From Faecalibacterium sp. I4-1-79 (GTDB lineage: Bacteria; Bacillota; Clostridia; Oscillospirales; Ruminococcaceae): a stretch of DNA of 64,000 nt. The notes below the pieces were generated by a model, which worked only from the letters and a program-made list of their open reading frames with translations, did not search any database and was not told where the DNA came from. Shown here in pieces: positions 1-7,957 of the stretch. Where the stretch lies: NCBI RefSeq assembly GCF_023347235.1, contig NZ_CP094467.1, positions 496,001 to 560,000 on the forward strand, read 5' to 3'. Position 1 is the stretch's first letter. Each line of letters starts with the position of its first letter. The position numbers and the translations under genes were made by a program.

Positions 1-458
1 CCGTGCACCATGGCCCAGTAAGAGCCATTGACCAGCGGCATGTGGAAGAACTGGGGGTACTTGACCAGCTGGTCAAGAGTAGAGGTGGTACCGGCGCGGC
101 GGGCAGAGCAGCAGACGGCGGCGGGCTTATAGGCCAGATACTTGCCGCCCGCGTAGGCCAGACGGTCCATAAAGCTGGCCATGTTGCCCGCAGCGGAGGC
201 GTAGTGCACCGGGCTGCCGAACACGAAGGCGTCGGCGGTCTTTGCCTTCTCAATGGCTTCGTTGACCACGCCGCCGAACACGCATCCGTTGCCGCTGCGG
301 CAGCCGCCGCAGCCGATGCAGCCGCCCACGGGCTGACCGCCGACGTGCAGGATCTCGGTCTCGATGCCCTGTGCCTTCAGTTCCCCGGCGATAAGGGAAA
401 GGGCGGTGTAGGTGCAGCCCTTCTCGTGGGGGCTGCCGTTGATGAGCAGAACTTTCAT
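1..458 (-). CDS. Flavodoxin-family NAD(P)H-dependent FMN reductase (3' end outside window)
   Basis: The minus-strand reading frame opens at ATG 458 and runs off the window edge after 152 codons. It begins MKVLLINGSPHEKGCT, the phosphate-binding loop of NADPH-dependent FMN reductase/iron-sulfur flavoprotein family flavodoxins, followed by a cysteine cluster (C47, C50, C53, C59) and the SPVHYASAAGNMASFMDRL segment typical of these proteins. The family uses bound FMN for electron transfer in the cytoplasm; the substrate cannot be told. An AAAGGAGA ribosome-binding site lies upstream. It is transcribed divergently from rsmD. The cysteine cluster might carry an Fe-S centre, as in the Isf subfamily, but that is inference. 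Confidence 0.85.
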   Translation of the reverse strand, partial: MKVLLINGSPHEKGCTYTALSLIAGELKAQGIETEILHVGGQPVGGCIGCGGCRSGNGCVFGGVVNEAIEKAKTADAFVFGSPVHYASAAGNMASFMDRLAYAGGKYLAYKPAAVCCSARRAGTTSTLDQLVKYPQFFHMPLVNGSYWAMVH

Positions 459-514
459 GCTGTATACTCTCCTTTGCTGAAATGCGCCGTAAAATGCGCA
501 ATATTGCTGCTATG

Positions 515-543
515 ATTGTAGCACAAAGCCGCCCGCAGCGCAA
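515..543 (-). promoter_or_regulatory. Promoter of the flavodoxin gene
   Basis: On the minus strand TTGCGC and TACAAT are separated by 17 bases, and the -10 is preceded by TG one base away (extended -10). It sits about 60 bases before the start codon at 458. Confidence 0.5.
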
Positions 544-550
544 TGCGGGC
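531..550. other. GC-rich hairpin between divergent promoters
   Basis: GCCCGCA and TGCGGGC form a 7-bp stem with a 6-base loop, lying across the -35 of the minus-strand promoter and just before the plus-strand promoter. It could be an operator or a weak terminator; the sequence does not decide. Confidence 0.3.
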
Positions 551-552
551 TC

Positions 553-581
553 TTGACAATGCTATGCAGTTGGGAGATAAT
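553..581 (+). promoter_or_regulatory. Promoter of rsmD
   Basis: TTGACA and GATAAT are separated by exactly 17 bases, a near-consensus sigma-70/SigA promoter about 65 bases upstream of the rsmD start. Confidence 0.7.
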
Positions 582-646
582 AAAGGATACGAAAGAGTTC
601 AAACTGGCTGCCGCGGGGGCGGCAGCTACGGCAAGGAGGTAACATC

Positions 647-1222
647 ATGCGCGTGATCGCAGGAGAAGCCCGGGGCCGCAGGCTGGAAGCACTGCCCGGC
701 ACCGATGTCACCCGCCCCACCCTCTCGCAGGTGAAGGAGGCGATGTTCAGCATCGTACAGTTCGACCTGCCCGGGGCACGGGTGCTGGATCTGTACGCCG
801 GCAGCGGCCAGCTGGGCATCGAGGCGCTGAGCCGGGGTGCGGCCCGGTGCGTCTTTCTGGACGAGAACCGGGAGGCTGTAAGCATCGTGATGCGCAACTG
901 CAAGGCCTGCGGCGTGTTCGACCGCAGCCGGGTGAATATCGGCGAGGCTGCGCGGTTCTTATCGGCCTGCCGGGAGCAGTTCGATCTGGTGCTGCTGGAC
1001 CCGCCCTTCCGCGGCGGCACGCTGGAAAAGATCCTGCCGGCCGTGGAAAAGTGCGTTGCCCCCGGCGGCATCGTGCTATGCGAGAGCGAAACAGGCATCG
1101 TGCTGCCCGCGCAGGCGGGCAGTCTGACCCTGCAAAAACAGTATAAATACGGCAAGGTGCTGCTGTGGAAGTACACAAAGCCCATGCAGCCCGCCGCTGA
1201 GCAGGAGGGAGAAGCCTTATGA
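647..1222 (+). CDS. rsmD: 16S rRNA (guanine966-N2)-methyltransferase RsmD
   Basis: This 191-residue protein matches the RsmD family, which uses S-adenosylmethionine to methylate N2 of G966 in 16S rRNA of the 30S subunit. Visible are the N-terminal MRVIAGEARGRRL segment, the SAM-binding motif LDLYAGSGQLG (residues 47-57) and the catalytic DPPF (118-121), the N-methyltransferase NPPY-type motif. Length is normal for the family. An AAGGAGG site lies just upstream of the ATG. The stop overlaps the next start (ATGA at 1219), so the two genes are translationally coupled. In many Clostridia rsmD is followed by coaD; coaD is not present here. Confidence 0.93.
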   Translation: MRVIAGEARGRRLEALPGTDVTRPTLSQVKEAMFSIVQFDLPGARVLDLYAGSGQLGIEALSRGAARCVFLDENREAVSIVMRNCKACGVFDRSRVNIGEAARFLSACREQFDLVLLDPPFRGGTLEKILPAVEKCVAPGGIVLCESETGIVLPAQAGSLTLQKQYKYGKVLLWKYTKPMQPAAEQEGEAL

Positions 1223-1680
1223 ACGTGAACGAGCTTTTGGATACCATTGAGGATGCACTGGAGGAGAGCGCAAATGTGCCCCTTTCCGGCGGCAAGCGCA
1301 TCGTGGATGTGGAGCAGATCCGGGATTATCTGGACGAGGTGCGGGCCGCGCTGCCCGGCGAGCTGCGGCAGGCGCAGCAGATCGTGAACGACCGGGCACA
1401 GATCGTGGACAGCGCTAACGCACAGGCACAGGCCATTGTGAAAAAGGCCGAGGAGCGCGCCCGCATTCTGGTCAGCGACGCCGAGATCGTCAAGGCCGCC
1501 CAGCAGCGTGCTTCTGAGATCACCTCCGCAGCCCAGACCGAGGCACGCACCCTGCGCCAGACCGTGACCGACTACTGCGAGAATATGCTGCGCACCACCG
1601 AGGATACCATGGTGGAAAACGCCGCACAGGTCAAAAACATCCGTAACAGCCTGCGCCAGAACGCCAAGAAAAACGGCTGA
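1219..1680 (+). CDS. Coiled-coil protein resembling ATPase subunit b/E type stalk proteins
   Basis: A 153-residue, alanine-, glutamine- and charge-rich protein with no membrane segment. From about residue 45 to 150 it is predicted by eye to be one long coiled coil (QAQAIVKKAEERARILV and similar heptads), the pattern that leads such proteins to be labelled ATP synthase subunit B/E-like or DivIVA-like. Its start overlaps the rsmD stop by 4 bases, and a strong terminator follows, so it is the last gene of a two-gene unit. Homologues commonly accompany rsmD in Clostridia, but I know no demonstrated function. A role in an ATP synthase is unlikely, since no other subunit is nearby. Confidence 0.8.
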   Translation: MNVNELLDTIEDALEESANVPLSGGKRIVDVEQIRDYLDEVRAALPGELRQAQQIVNDRAQIVDSANAQAQAIVKKAEERARILVSDAEIVKAAQQRASEITSAAQTEARTLRQTVTDYCENMLRTTEDTMVENAAQVKNIRNSLRQNAKKNG

Positions 1681-1725
1681 TAACGGTCAACTTTCCACAC
1701 AAATTCCACACATTGCGGAAAATGC

Positions 1726-1767
1726 AGTCCCTGTGAGCAAAAATGACGGCTCACAGGGACTTTTTTT
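1726..1767 (+). terminator. Intrinsic terminator of rsmD operon
   Basis: GTCCCTGTGAGC and GCTCACAGGGAC form a 12-bp perfect stem with a short A-rich loop, followed by seven T residues. Confidence 0.9.
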
Positions 1768-1802
1768 GTGGATTTTTGCGGCCAAAAGCCGCCCGAAAAC
1801 CC

Positions 1803-1831
1803 TTGCATTCACGGGTCTGATTTGCTACAAT
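1803..1831 (+). promoter_or_regulatory. Promoter of the dcw cluster
   Basis: TTGCAT and TACAAT are separated by 17 bases. Transcription would begin near 1838, placing the MraZ boxes just inside the transcribed leader. Confidence 0.75.
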
Positions 1832-1844
1832 AAACATGTATCGG

Positions 1845-1869
1845 TGGGGCAAAGTGGGTAAAAGTAGGG
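1845..1869 (+). promoter_or_regulatory. MraZ boxes (operator)
   Basis: TGGGG (1845-1849), TGGGT (1855-1859) and TAGGG (1865-1869) are direct repeats with exactly 10-base periodicity. This is the TGGGN-N5 array known to be bound by MraZ in other bacteria, so mraZ probably represses its own cluster. Confidence 0.8.
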
Positions 1870-1908
1870 CACACGCCCTGCAAACGCCCCTGAAAGGGGG
1901 AGCAGCGC

Positions 1909-2328
1909 GTGTTTTTTGGCCGTTATGATTACACCATCGACGCCAAGGGGCGGCTGAACTTCCCCGCAAAATTCCGCGATGCCATGGGCGAGAGCTTTGT
2001 GGTGCTGGAATGGGTGGACAACTGCCTGTTCGCACTGCCCATGGAAGAAGTGGAGCGGCTGGCGGACAAGCTGGAAAGCGATGAACTGATGGACAGCTGG
2101 GCCATCTCCGGCGATCTGTTCAGCACCGCCTGCGAGGTAGCGCCGGACAAGCAGGGACGCATCCTGCTGCCCGCCGAGCTGCGCGCCTACGCCGGGCTGG
2201 AAAAGGACGTGACCATCATCGGCAACCGCAACCACGCCGAGATCTGGGCCACCAAGGTCTGGAACGCCCGCCGCGCCGCCGTGACCAACGACCAGCGCGC
2301 CGAGCGGCTGCGCAAGCTGCACCTCTGA
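1909..2328 (+). CDS. mraZ: Transcriptional regulator MraZ
   Basis: A 139-residue protein with the two tandem SpoVT/AbrB-like half domains of MraZ: FFGRYDYTIDAKGRLNFPAK at the N terminus and VAPDKQGRILLPAELRAYAG near residue 80, each carrying the DxxGR signature. MraZ is a ring-forming DNA-binding protein that represses the division and cell-wall cluster it heads. The start is GTG; a GGGGGAG ribosome-binding site is 5 bases upstream and no in-frame ATG would keep the conserved N terminus. Three TGGGN boxes in its leader fit autoregulation. It begins the cluster that continues with rsmH. Confidence 0.95.
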   Translation: MFFGRYDYTIDAKGRLNFPAKFRDAMGESFVVLEWVDNCLFALPMEEVERLADKLESDELMDSWAISGDLFSTACEVAPDKQGRILLPAELRAYAGLEKDVTIIGNRNHAEIWATKVWNARRAAVTNDQRAERLRKLHL

Positions 2329-2364
2329 TGCAAAAAACTAAAACCGAGAAAGGAGGCCGTGCCA

Positions 2365-3330
2365 ATGGCCTTTGAAGAACAGCAGCCCTTTGACCCGGCC
2401 TCGTTTGAGCATATCCCCGTTTTGCTGAACGAGTGCCTGACAGGGCTTGCCATCGACCCGGCGGGCACCTATCTGGACGGCACCGCTGGCGGCGCGGGAC
2501 ATTCCCGCCAGATCGCCCTGCGGCTGGACGCCGCCAAGGGCGGCAGGCTCATCTCGCTGGATCAGGACCCGGATGCGGTGCAGACCGCGCGCTCCCGCCT
2601 TGCCGGGCTGCCTGCCACCGTGGTGCAGATCAATTTCCGCTATGCGGGGCAGGCGCTGGAGCAGCTGGGCATTGAGAAGATCAACGGCGCATTGCTGGAT
2701 CTTGGCGTTTCCAGCCACCAGCTGGACGATGCCGCACGGGGCTTTTCCTACCGGGCAGATGCACCGCTGGATATGCGCATGAGCCAGCAGGGCGAGACCG
2801 CTGCAGACCTTGTGAATACCGAGAGCCGCGAAGAACTGGCCCGCATCCTGCGGGATTACGGCGAGGAGCCCTATGCGTGGCAGATCGCGGGAAAGATCGT
2901 GGAGGCGCGGGAAACTGCTCCCATCCTGACCACCCTGCAGCTGGCAGATATCGTAGCAAGCGCCATGCCTCCGGCAGAGCGCCGCAAAAACAAAAACCCC
3001 TCCCGCCGCACCTTTCAGGCACTGCGCATTGCAGTGAACCACGAACTGGACGCGCTGGAAGAGGGCTTGGATACCATTTTCGATCACCTTGCACCGGGCG
3101 GCCGGTTGTGCGTGATCACCTTCCACTCTCTGGAGGACCGGCTGGTCAAGAACAAGTTCCGCCGCTGGTCCACAGCCTGTACCTGCCCGCCGGAGTTTCC
3201 GGTGTGTGTATGCGGAGGCAAGGCAAAGGCAAAGCTTATCACCCGCAAACCCATTGAAGCTAATACGCAGGAGTTAGAGGAGAACCGGCGCAGCCGTTCT
3301 GCCCACCTGCGTGTACTGGAAAAATGCTGA
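2365..3330 (+). CDS. rsmH: 16S rRNA (cytosine1402-N4)-methyltransferase RsmH
   Basis: RsmH (MraW) methylates N4 of C1402 in 16S rRNA using SAM. The protein shows HIPVLLNECL, the SAM loop YLDGTAGGAGHSRQI, the LLDLGVSSHQLDDAARGFSY motif, and the C-terminal FHSLEDRLVKN, all family hallmarks. I place the start at ATG 2365, eight bases after AGGAGG; the in-frame GTG at 2359 lies only two bases after that site. The protein is 321 residues, normal length. Near the C terminus a cysteine-rich stretch (CTCPPEFPVCVCGG) is typical of many RsmH proteins. Confidence 0.95.
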   Translation: MAFEEQQPFDPASFEHIPVLLNECLTGLAIDPAGTYLDGTAGGAGHSRQIALRLDAAKGGRLISLDQDPDAVQTARSRLAGLPATVVQINFRYAGQALEQLGIEKINGALLDLGVSSHQLDDAARGFSYRADAPLDMRMSQQGETAADLVNTESREELARILRDYGEEPYAWQIAGKIVEARETAPILTTLQLADIVASAMPPAERRKNKNPSRRTFQALRIAVNHELDALEEGLDTIFDHLAPGGRLCVITFHSLEDRLVKNKFRRWSTACTCPPEFPVCVCGGKAKAKLITRKPIEANTQELEENRRSRSAHLRVLEKC

Positions 3331-3369
3331 GATGCCGGAAGCACCGGCATCGTGAGGAGGAGAGGAATC

Positions 3370-3849
3370 ATGGGTCAGCCAGCATACGATCGTAACGCGG
3401 TGCGCCGCCGCAGGGCACCGCAGCCCCAGCGCAAAGCAAACCTGCGGGTAGCAAAGGGCGGCAAGCGGCGGTTGAACCCGCTGCAGGCCGCCGTACATAA
3501 CGCCATGAATCTGGTGGCAGCAGCACTGCTGGTGGGCTTTGCCATCAGCCTGCTGTGGAGCGAGGCACAGCTGGTGGAGCTGAACGACCAGATCCAATCC
3601 ACTAAGGCGCAGCTGGTCAGCGAGCAGAGCCAGTATACCTACTACAACAGCACTCTGAACAGCAAGACCAACATTGCCAGCGTGGAGGAGACCGCAGGGC
3701 GGCTGGGTCTGATGAAAGTAGACCCCAGCCAGATCACCTACATCCGCTTGGGGGAGAGCGGCGCACTGGTGCGCCGGGAATCCACCGTGCGGCAATGGAC
3801 CGACTTTTTGTACACCGGTGCGGTGAACATTCTGGGCACCGTGAGATAA
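3370..3849 (+). CDS. ftsL: FtsL-like division protein
   Basis: A 159-residue bitopic membrane protein: a basic, arginine-rich cytoplasmic tail (1-37), one membrane helix (about 44-64), then a short coiled coil and the segment VEETAGRLGLMKVDPSQITYI, which is characteristic of FtsL/septum-formation initiator proteins. Position between rsmH and the division PBP is where ftsL normally lies. FtsL forms a complex with FtsB and DivIB/FtsQ to control septal synthesis. The ATG at 3370 follows GAGGAGGAGAGG; an upstream in-frame GTG at 3352 would overlap that site. The coding region is followed by a strong palindrome. Confidence 0.8.
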   Translation: MGQPAYDRNAVRRRRAPQPQRKANLRVAKGGKRRLNPLQAAVHNAMNLVAAALLVGFAISLLWSEAQLVELNDQIQSTKAQLVSEQSQYTYYNSTLNSKTNIASVEETAGRLGLMKVDPSQITYIRLGESGALVRRESTVRQWTDFLYTGAVNILGTVR

Positions 3850-3886
3850 CCGAAAAAAGCGTGCGGCAGCGCACGCTTTTTTCGGT
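3850..3886. terminator. Bidirectional-looking terminator inside the dcw cluster
   Basis: CCGAAAAAAGCGTGCG pairs with CGCACGCTTTTTTCGG in a 16-bp stem with a 4-base loop. The stem carries six A on the left and six T on the right, so it could stop transcription from either direction or attenuate flow from ftsL into the PBP gene. Confidence 0.75.
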
Positions 3887-3962
3887 TTATGGACACCGCA
3901 GTCTGAACAAATAACAGCGCAGGGCGTGCGGAATGCAGTGCACGCCCCGCAGGAGAGAACCA

Positions 3963-6440
3963 ATGCAAGAACCTTTCCGTAACAAAAAAAGCAGGGGCTA
4001 CCGCCTGCGTCCGGCCACCGGACGGGATCGGCTGGACAGCCGGGTGCGGCGGCTTTGCAGCCGTCTGGGCATCCTTGCGGTGGTGGTGGCAGCAGCCATC
4101 GTTATCCGCAGCCTGTATAATATCCAGATCATCCACGGAGCCGAGTACCGCCAGTACGCCGCCCAGCAGCAGCTGCTGGATACCACCATCAAGGCCACCC
4201 GCGGCGAGATCTATGATGCTTCCGGTATCACCCTTGCCTCTACCAGCGTGGTGTGGACCATCTGGGCAGACCCCAGTTACAGCAGCATCCTTTATACCAG
4301 CAAGACCAATGATGACGACACCGTGACAAAAACGCTGGACCCCGCCATGTGTGCCGAGGTGAGCCGGGAGCTGACGTTGCGTCTGCTCTCCGGGGACGGC
4401 GAGAGCATGGACAGCGTGGACACCTCCTCGGCAGAGTACCAGCAGCAGTACCAGACCGTTTACGATGCACTTTCCCGGCTGGATTCTTCCTACGTCACCC
4501 TTGCCACCAAGGTGAACAACGCGGTGAAGCTTTCCATTGAAAAGTACGTTGCCAGCTTCAACAAGGCGCACAAAAAGGCTACCGACACCTCCCGCAAGGG
4601 GCGCATCTCAGTGTCCTCGGAAAAGAGCTTCCAGCGCAACTACCCCTACGGCGCCTTTGCCGCAGCGGTGCTGGGCTTTACGGATGCGGATGGCGTTGGC
4701 ACCTACGGACTGGAAAAATCCTACCAGTCCACCTTAGCCGGTGTGGATGGCCGCACCATCACCCAGCGCAACGCGGTGGGCAACGCCATTGCAGACGCCA
4801 ACGCCACCACCTTTGCCGCCAAGGACGGCTCCAATCTGGTGCTGTCGCTGGACGTGAATGTGCAGGAGATCGCGGAGCGGTACCTGAACGAAGCCATTGC
4901 AGCCAATACGGTAGAAAACCGCGGCTGCGCCATTGTGATGAATGTCAAGACCGGTGCCATCCTTGCCATGGCCTCCAAACCCGACTTTGACCCCAACGAC
5001 CCGCTGAACTACACCGCCAACGAGGCTTATCTCAACGAGCTGGTGCACGCAGAGCCGGAGCTTTACGGCGTCTATAAAAAGGACGCCGACGGCAACTACA
5101 TCACCGATGAACAGGGCAACAAAATTCTGGACGAGGAAGCGGACTATTCCGGCTACTACCGGGATATCCTGTGGAAAAACAAGGCCATCACCGAACTGTA
5201 CTACCCGGGCTCTGTGTTCAAGGTCATCACCTCTGCCATGGGCATCGACTCCGGCGTGGCGACCATGAACACCACCTTTACCTGCTCCGGCGCTTACGGC
5301 GTAGCCAAGGAGACCTACCACTGCGCCGGACGCAAGACGCACGGCCTGCTCAATATGGCCGAGGCGCTGCGCAAGAGCTGCAACATCTACTACATCCAGC
5401 TGGGGCAGCGCGTCGGCTCGCAGCAGTTCTATAACTACTTCGATGCTTTTGGCTTTACCGCCCGCACCGGCGTAGATCTGCCCAGCGAGACTAACTTTAT
5501 GCAGTACTACCGCGCCGACCAGCTGGGCGAGGTGCAGCTGGCGTCCTCCTCCTTCGGTCAGGCCATGGCCATCACCCCGCTGCAGATGTGCACCGCCATT
5601 GCAGCCACCGTCAACGGCGGGTATCTGGTCACCCCCCATGTGGTGGATAAGATCACCGATGCCAACGGCAACGTCATTCAGGAGATCGGCGCAAACGTGC
5701 GCCGTCAGGTCATCAGTCAGAGCGCCAGCGAGGTCATCCGGGAGATGATGGAGTACGAGGTGGGCAACGGTACCGGCGGCGGCAAAAACGCCTATGTGTC
5801 CGGCTACCGCATCGGCGGCAAGTCCGGTACCTCCGAGCAGCTGAATATGCACCGCCGCGCCGACGGCGACTATAAAAAGGTGGCCTCCTTTGTGGCAGTG
5901 CTGCCCGCCAACGACCCGGAAATTCTGGTCTACGTCATGCTGGACGACCCCAACAACGCCCGGACGGACTATTCCTCCATCCTTGCAGCCCCTGTGGCGG
6001 GCAATATCATCAGTGAGGTGGCTCCCTATCTTGGCATCGCCACCGACGGCGAGGACCGCAGCGGCACCATCGTCACCGTGCCGAACCTTGTGGGCACCGA
6101 GTGGAGCAACGCGCAGGTGAGCCTGAATATTCAGGGCCTGAAGCATCAGCTGCAGGAGAGTCAGAGCAGCCAGTCTGCTGCCCCGGTCACCTACCAGTAC
6201 CCCCACGCGGGCGCAAAGGTGCCCTACGGCACCACCATCTACCTGTATACCGATACCTACGAGGGCAGCCGCACCGAGGTGCCGGATGTGACAGGCAAGA
6301 GCCCGGACTTTGCCCGCCAGATGCTGAGCGCCGCCGGGCTGAACTGCGTGGTGGAGGGCAGCGGCACGGTGCAGGCGCAAAGCGCCGAGCCCGGCTCCAG
6401 CGTGCAGCGCGGCACCATCATCACCCTGACCTGTGGGTAA
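3963..6440 (+). CDS. Class B penicillin-binding protein with two PASTA domains (FtsI/PBP2x/SpoVD type)
   Basis: An 825-residue septal transpeptidase candidate. One membrane anchor (about 37-55) is followed by a PBP dimerisation domain (RGEIYDASG near residue 80) and the transpeptidase domain with S417 in SVFK, the SCN motif at 472-474 and KSG at 620-622. Two C-terminal PASTA repeats begin at TVPNLVG and EVPDVTG. This layout is shared by division PBP2x and sporulation SpoVD; the dcw context supports the division role, cross-linking peptidoglycan with FtsW. I choose ATG 3963, six bases after AGGAGA, over an earlier in-frame ATG at 3933. An acidic, glycine- and tyrosine-rich insertion lies between the dimerisation and active-site serine regions (about 360-405). 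Confidence 0.92.
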   Translation: MQEPFRNKKSRGYRLRPATGRDRLDSRVRRLCSRLGILAVVVAAAIVIRSLYNIQIIHGAEYRQYAAQQQLLDTTIKATRGEIYDASGITLASTSVVWTIWADPSYSSILYTSKTNDDDTVTKTLDPAMCAEVSRELTLRLLSGDGESMDSVDTSSAEYQQQYQTVYDALSRLDSSYVTLATKVNNAVKLSIEKYVASFNKAHKKATDTSRKGRISVSSEKSFQRNYPYGAFAAAVLGFTDADGVGTYGLEKSYQSTLAGVDGRTITQRNAVGNAIADANATTFAAKDGSNLVLSLDVNVQEIAERYLNEAIAANTVENRGCAIVMNVKTGAILAMASKPDFDPNDPLNYTANEAYLNELVHAEPELYGVYKKDADGNYITDEQGNKILDEEADYSGYYRDILWKNKAITELYYPGSVFKVITSAMGIDSGVATMNTTFTCSGAYGVAKETYHCAGRKTHGLLNMAEALRKSCNIYYIQLGQRVGSQQFYNYFDAFGFTARTGVDLPSETNFMQYYRADQLGEVQLASSSFGQAMAITPLQMCTAIAATVNGGYLVTPHVVDKITDANGNVIQEIGANVRRQVISQSASEVIREMMEYEVGNGTGGGKNAYVSGYRIGGKSGTSEQLNMHRRADGDYKKVASFVAVLPANDPEILVYVMLDDPNNARTDYSSILAAPVAGNIISEVAPYLGIATDGEDRSGTIVTVPNLVGTEWSNAQVSLNIQGLKHQLQESQSSQSAAPVTYQYPHAGAKVPYGTTIYLYTDTYEGSRTEVPDVTGKSPDFARQMLSAAGLNCVVEGSGTVQAQSAEPGSSVQRGTIITLTCG

Positions 6441-6483
6441 AACAGCTTTTTCGGCATCCTCGCCCAAGGCTTTCGGCATAAAG

Positions 6484-6501
6484 CACTGCCGCAAGGCAGT
6501 G
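6484..6501 (+). other. Small hairpin between the PBP gene and murF
   Basis: CACTGCC and GGCAGTG form a 7-bp stem with a GCAA tetraloop. There is no T-run after it, so it looks more like an RNA stability or processing element than a terminator. Confidence 0.4.
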
Positions 6502-6546
6502 ACGGATGAGGGTGCAGCATTCAATAGAACGAGAGGGGATAGAACA

Positions 6547-7929
6547 ATGGAAAAGATCCATGCAAGCAAGCTTCTGGCAGGGCTGGTGCCTGCCGGAAAA
6601 CTGACCAGTGACCCGGAGGTGGCACTGGTCACCACCGACAGCCGCGAGGTAAAACCCGGCTGCATTTTTGTGGCCTTCCCCGGCGAGCGGTTCGACGGCC
6701 ATGATTTCGCCGCCCGTGCGCTGGAGCAGGGCGCGGAGTATGTGGTGGTCAACCACCCCGTGCCCGGTGTGCCGGAGGAAAAGGCCATCCTTTGCCCGGA
6801 CAGCTACCACGCCATGATGGTGATGGGCGCAAACTACCGCAGCCAGTACCACCCCAAAATGGTGGGTGTGACCGGCAGCGTAGGCAAGACCACCACCAAG
6901 CAGATGACCTACGCTGCCCTGAGCGGTTTTGGCGAGACCATCAAGACCGAGGGCAACCAAAACAATGAACTGGGAATGCCCCGCACCCTGATGCGGCTGG
7001 AAAGCAGCACCGAGTACGCGGTCATCGAGATGGGCATGAGCCATGCGGGCGAGATCGACCGTCTGGCGCGGGCGGCACGCCCGGATGTGGGCATCATTAC
7101 CTGCATCGGCGTGTCCCATATCGGCAATCTGGGCAGTCAGGAGAATATCTGCAAGGCAAAGCTGGAGATCTGCAACGGCCTGCCGGAGGGCGCACCGCTG
7201 GTGCTGAACTACGATGACCCCTTCCTGCGCAAGGCAGTGCTGCCCGCCCATGTGCGCCCGGTGTGGTTCAGCCTGAGCGATGAAAACGCAGACGTCTGCG
7301 CCCTGTCCATCCGGCAGGAGACCGACGGCATGAGTTTTGTGCTGGAAGATCATGAGCACGGCACCTTTGTGGTGAACATCCCCGCCATGGGACGCCATAA
7401 TGTGGCAAACGCTCTGGCTGCCTACTGCGCCGCCACCCGTCTGGGCTGCGACGCCAAGAAGGTCATCCGGGGCCTTTCCAACTTTGAGCAGACCGGCCGC
7501 CGCCAGAAGGTGGTGGACAGCGAGGGCGTGACCGTCATCGAGGACTGCTACAACGCAAACCCGGACAGCATGAAGGCTGCGCTGGCGATGTTTAAAGATT
7601 TCCCCTGCAAGCGCCGCTTTGCCCTGCTGGGCGATATGCTGGAGCTGGGCGAGCTGAGCCGCGAAGCACACGAGGAGCTGGGACGCCTTGCCGCCGAGAG
7701 CGGGCTGTACTGCCTGATCACCTACGGTGAGCAGGCCAAGCGCACCGCTGTGGTGGCTGCGGCCAAGGGGGTAGAGACCCTGCACGCGGACAGCTACCGC
7801 GAGGCTGCCGATGCCCTGCTGAGCCGGGTGCAGCCCGGCGATGCCATTCTGGTAAAGGCCAGCCACGGCATGGCACTGGAAAAAGTGTTGGATATCTTCT
7901 ACGCAGAGCATAAAGAAGCGGAAGTATAA
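6547..7929 (+). CDS. murF: UDP-N-acetylmuramoyl-tripeptide--D-alanyl-D-alanine ligase MurF
   Basis: MurF adds D-Ala-D-Ala to the UDP-MurNAc tripeptide in the cytoplasm using ATP. The 460-residue protein has the Mur ligase P-loop GSVGKTTTK (110-118, Lys114), the substrate loop EGNQNNELGMP, the central AVIEMGMSHAGEI motif, and the C-terminal DCYNANPDSM and LLGDMLELG motifs diagnostic of MurF among the Mur ligases. The ATG at 6547 follows GAGAGGGG; a longer in-frame extension upstream would overlap the PBP stop and lacks homology. It sits between the division PBP and the MraY-like gene, the normal murF position. Confidence 0.95.
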   Translation: MEKIHASKLLAGLVPAGKLTSDPEVALVTTDSREVKPGCIFVAFPGERFDGHDFAARALEQGAEYVVVNHPVPGVPEEKAILCPDSYHAMMVMGANYRSQYHPKMVGVTGSVGKTTTKQMTYAALSGFGETIKTEGNQNNELGMPRTLMRLESSTEYAVIEMGMSHAGEIDRLARAARPDVGIITCIGVSHIGNLGSQENICKAKLEICNGLPEGAPLVLNYDDPFLRKAVLPAHVRPVWFSLSDENADVCALSIRQETDGMSFVLEDHEHGTFVVNIPAMGRHNVANALAAYCAATRLGCDAKKVIRGLSNFEQTGRRQKVVDSEGVTVIEDCYNANPDSMKAALAMFKDFPCKRRFALLGDMLELGELSREAHEELGRLAAESGLYCLITYGEQAKRTAVVAAAKGVETLHADSYREAADALLSRVQPGDAILVKASHGMALEKVLDIFYAEHKEAEV

Positions 7930-7957
7930 CTATTTGGCGAAATGGAGTGTCTGATCT

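Noticed and set aside
4734-6788. 684-codon minus-strand open frame opposite the PBP and murF
   Set aside because: Shadow frame, histidine/glycine/valine-rich low-information sequence, no ribosome-binding site.
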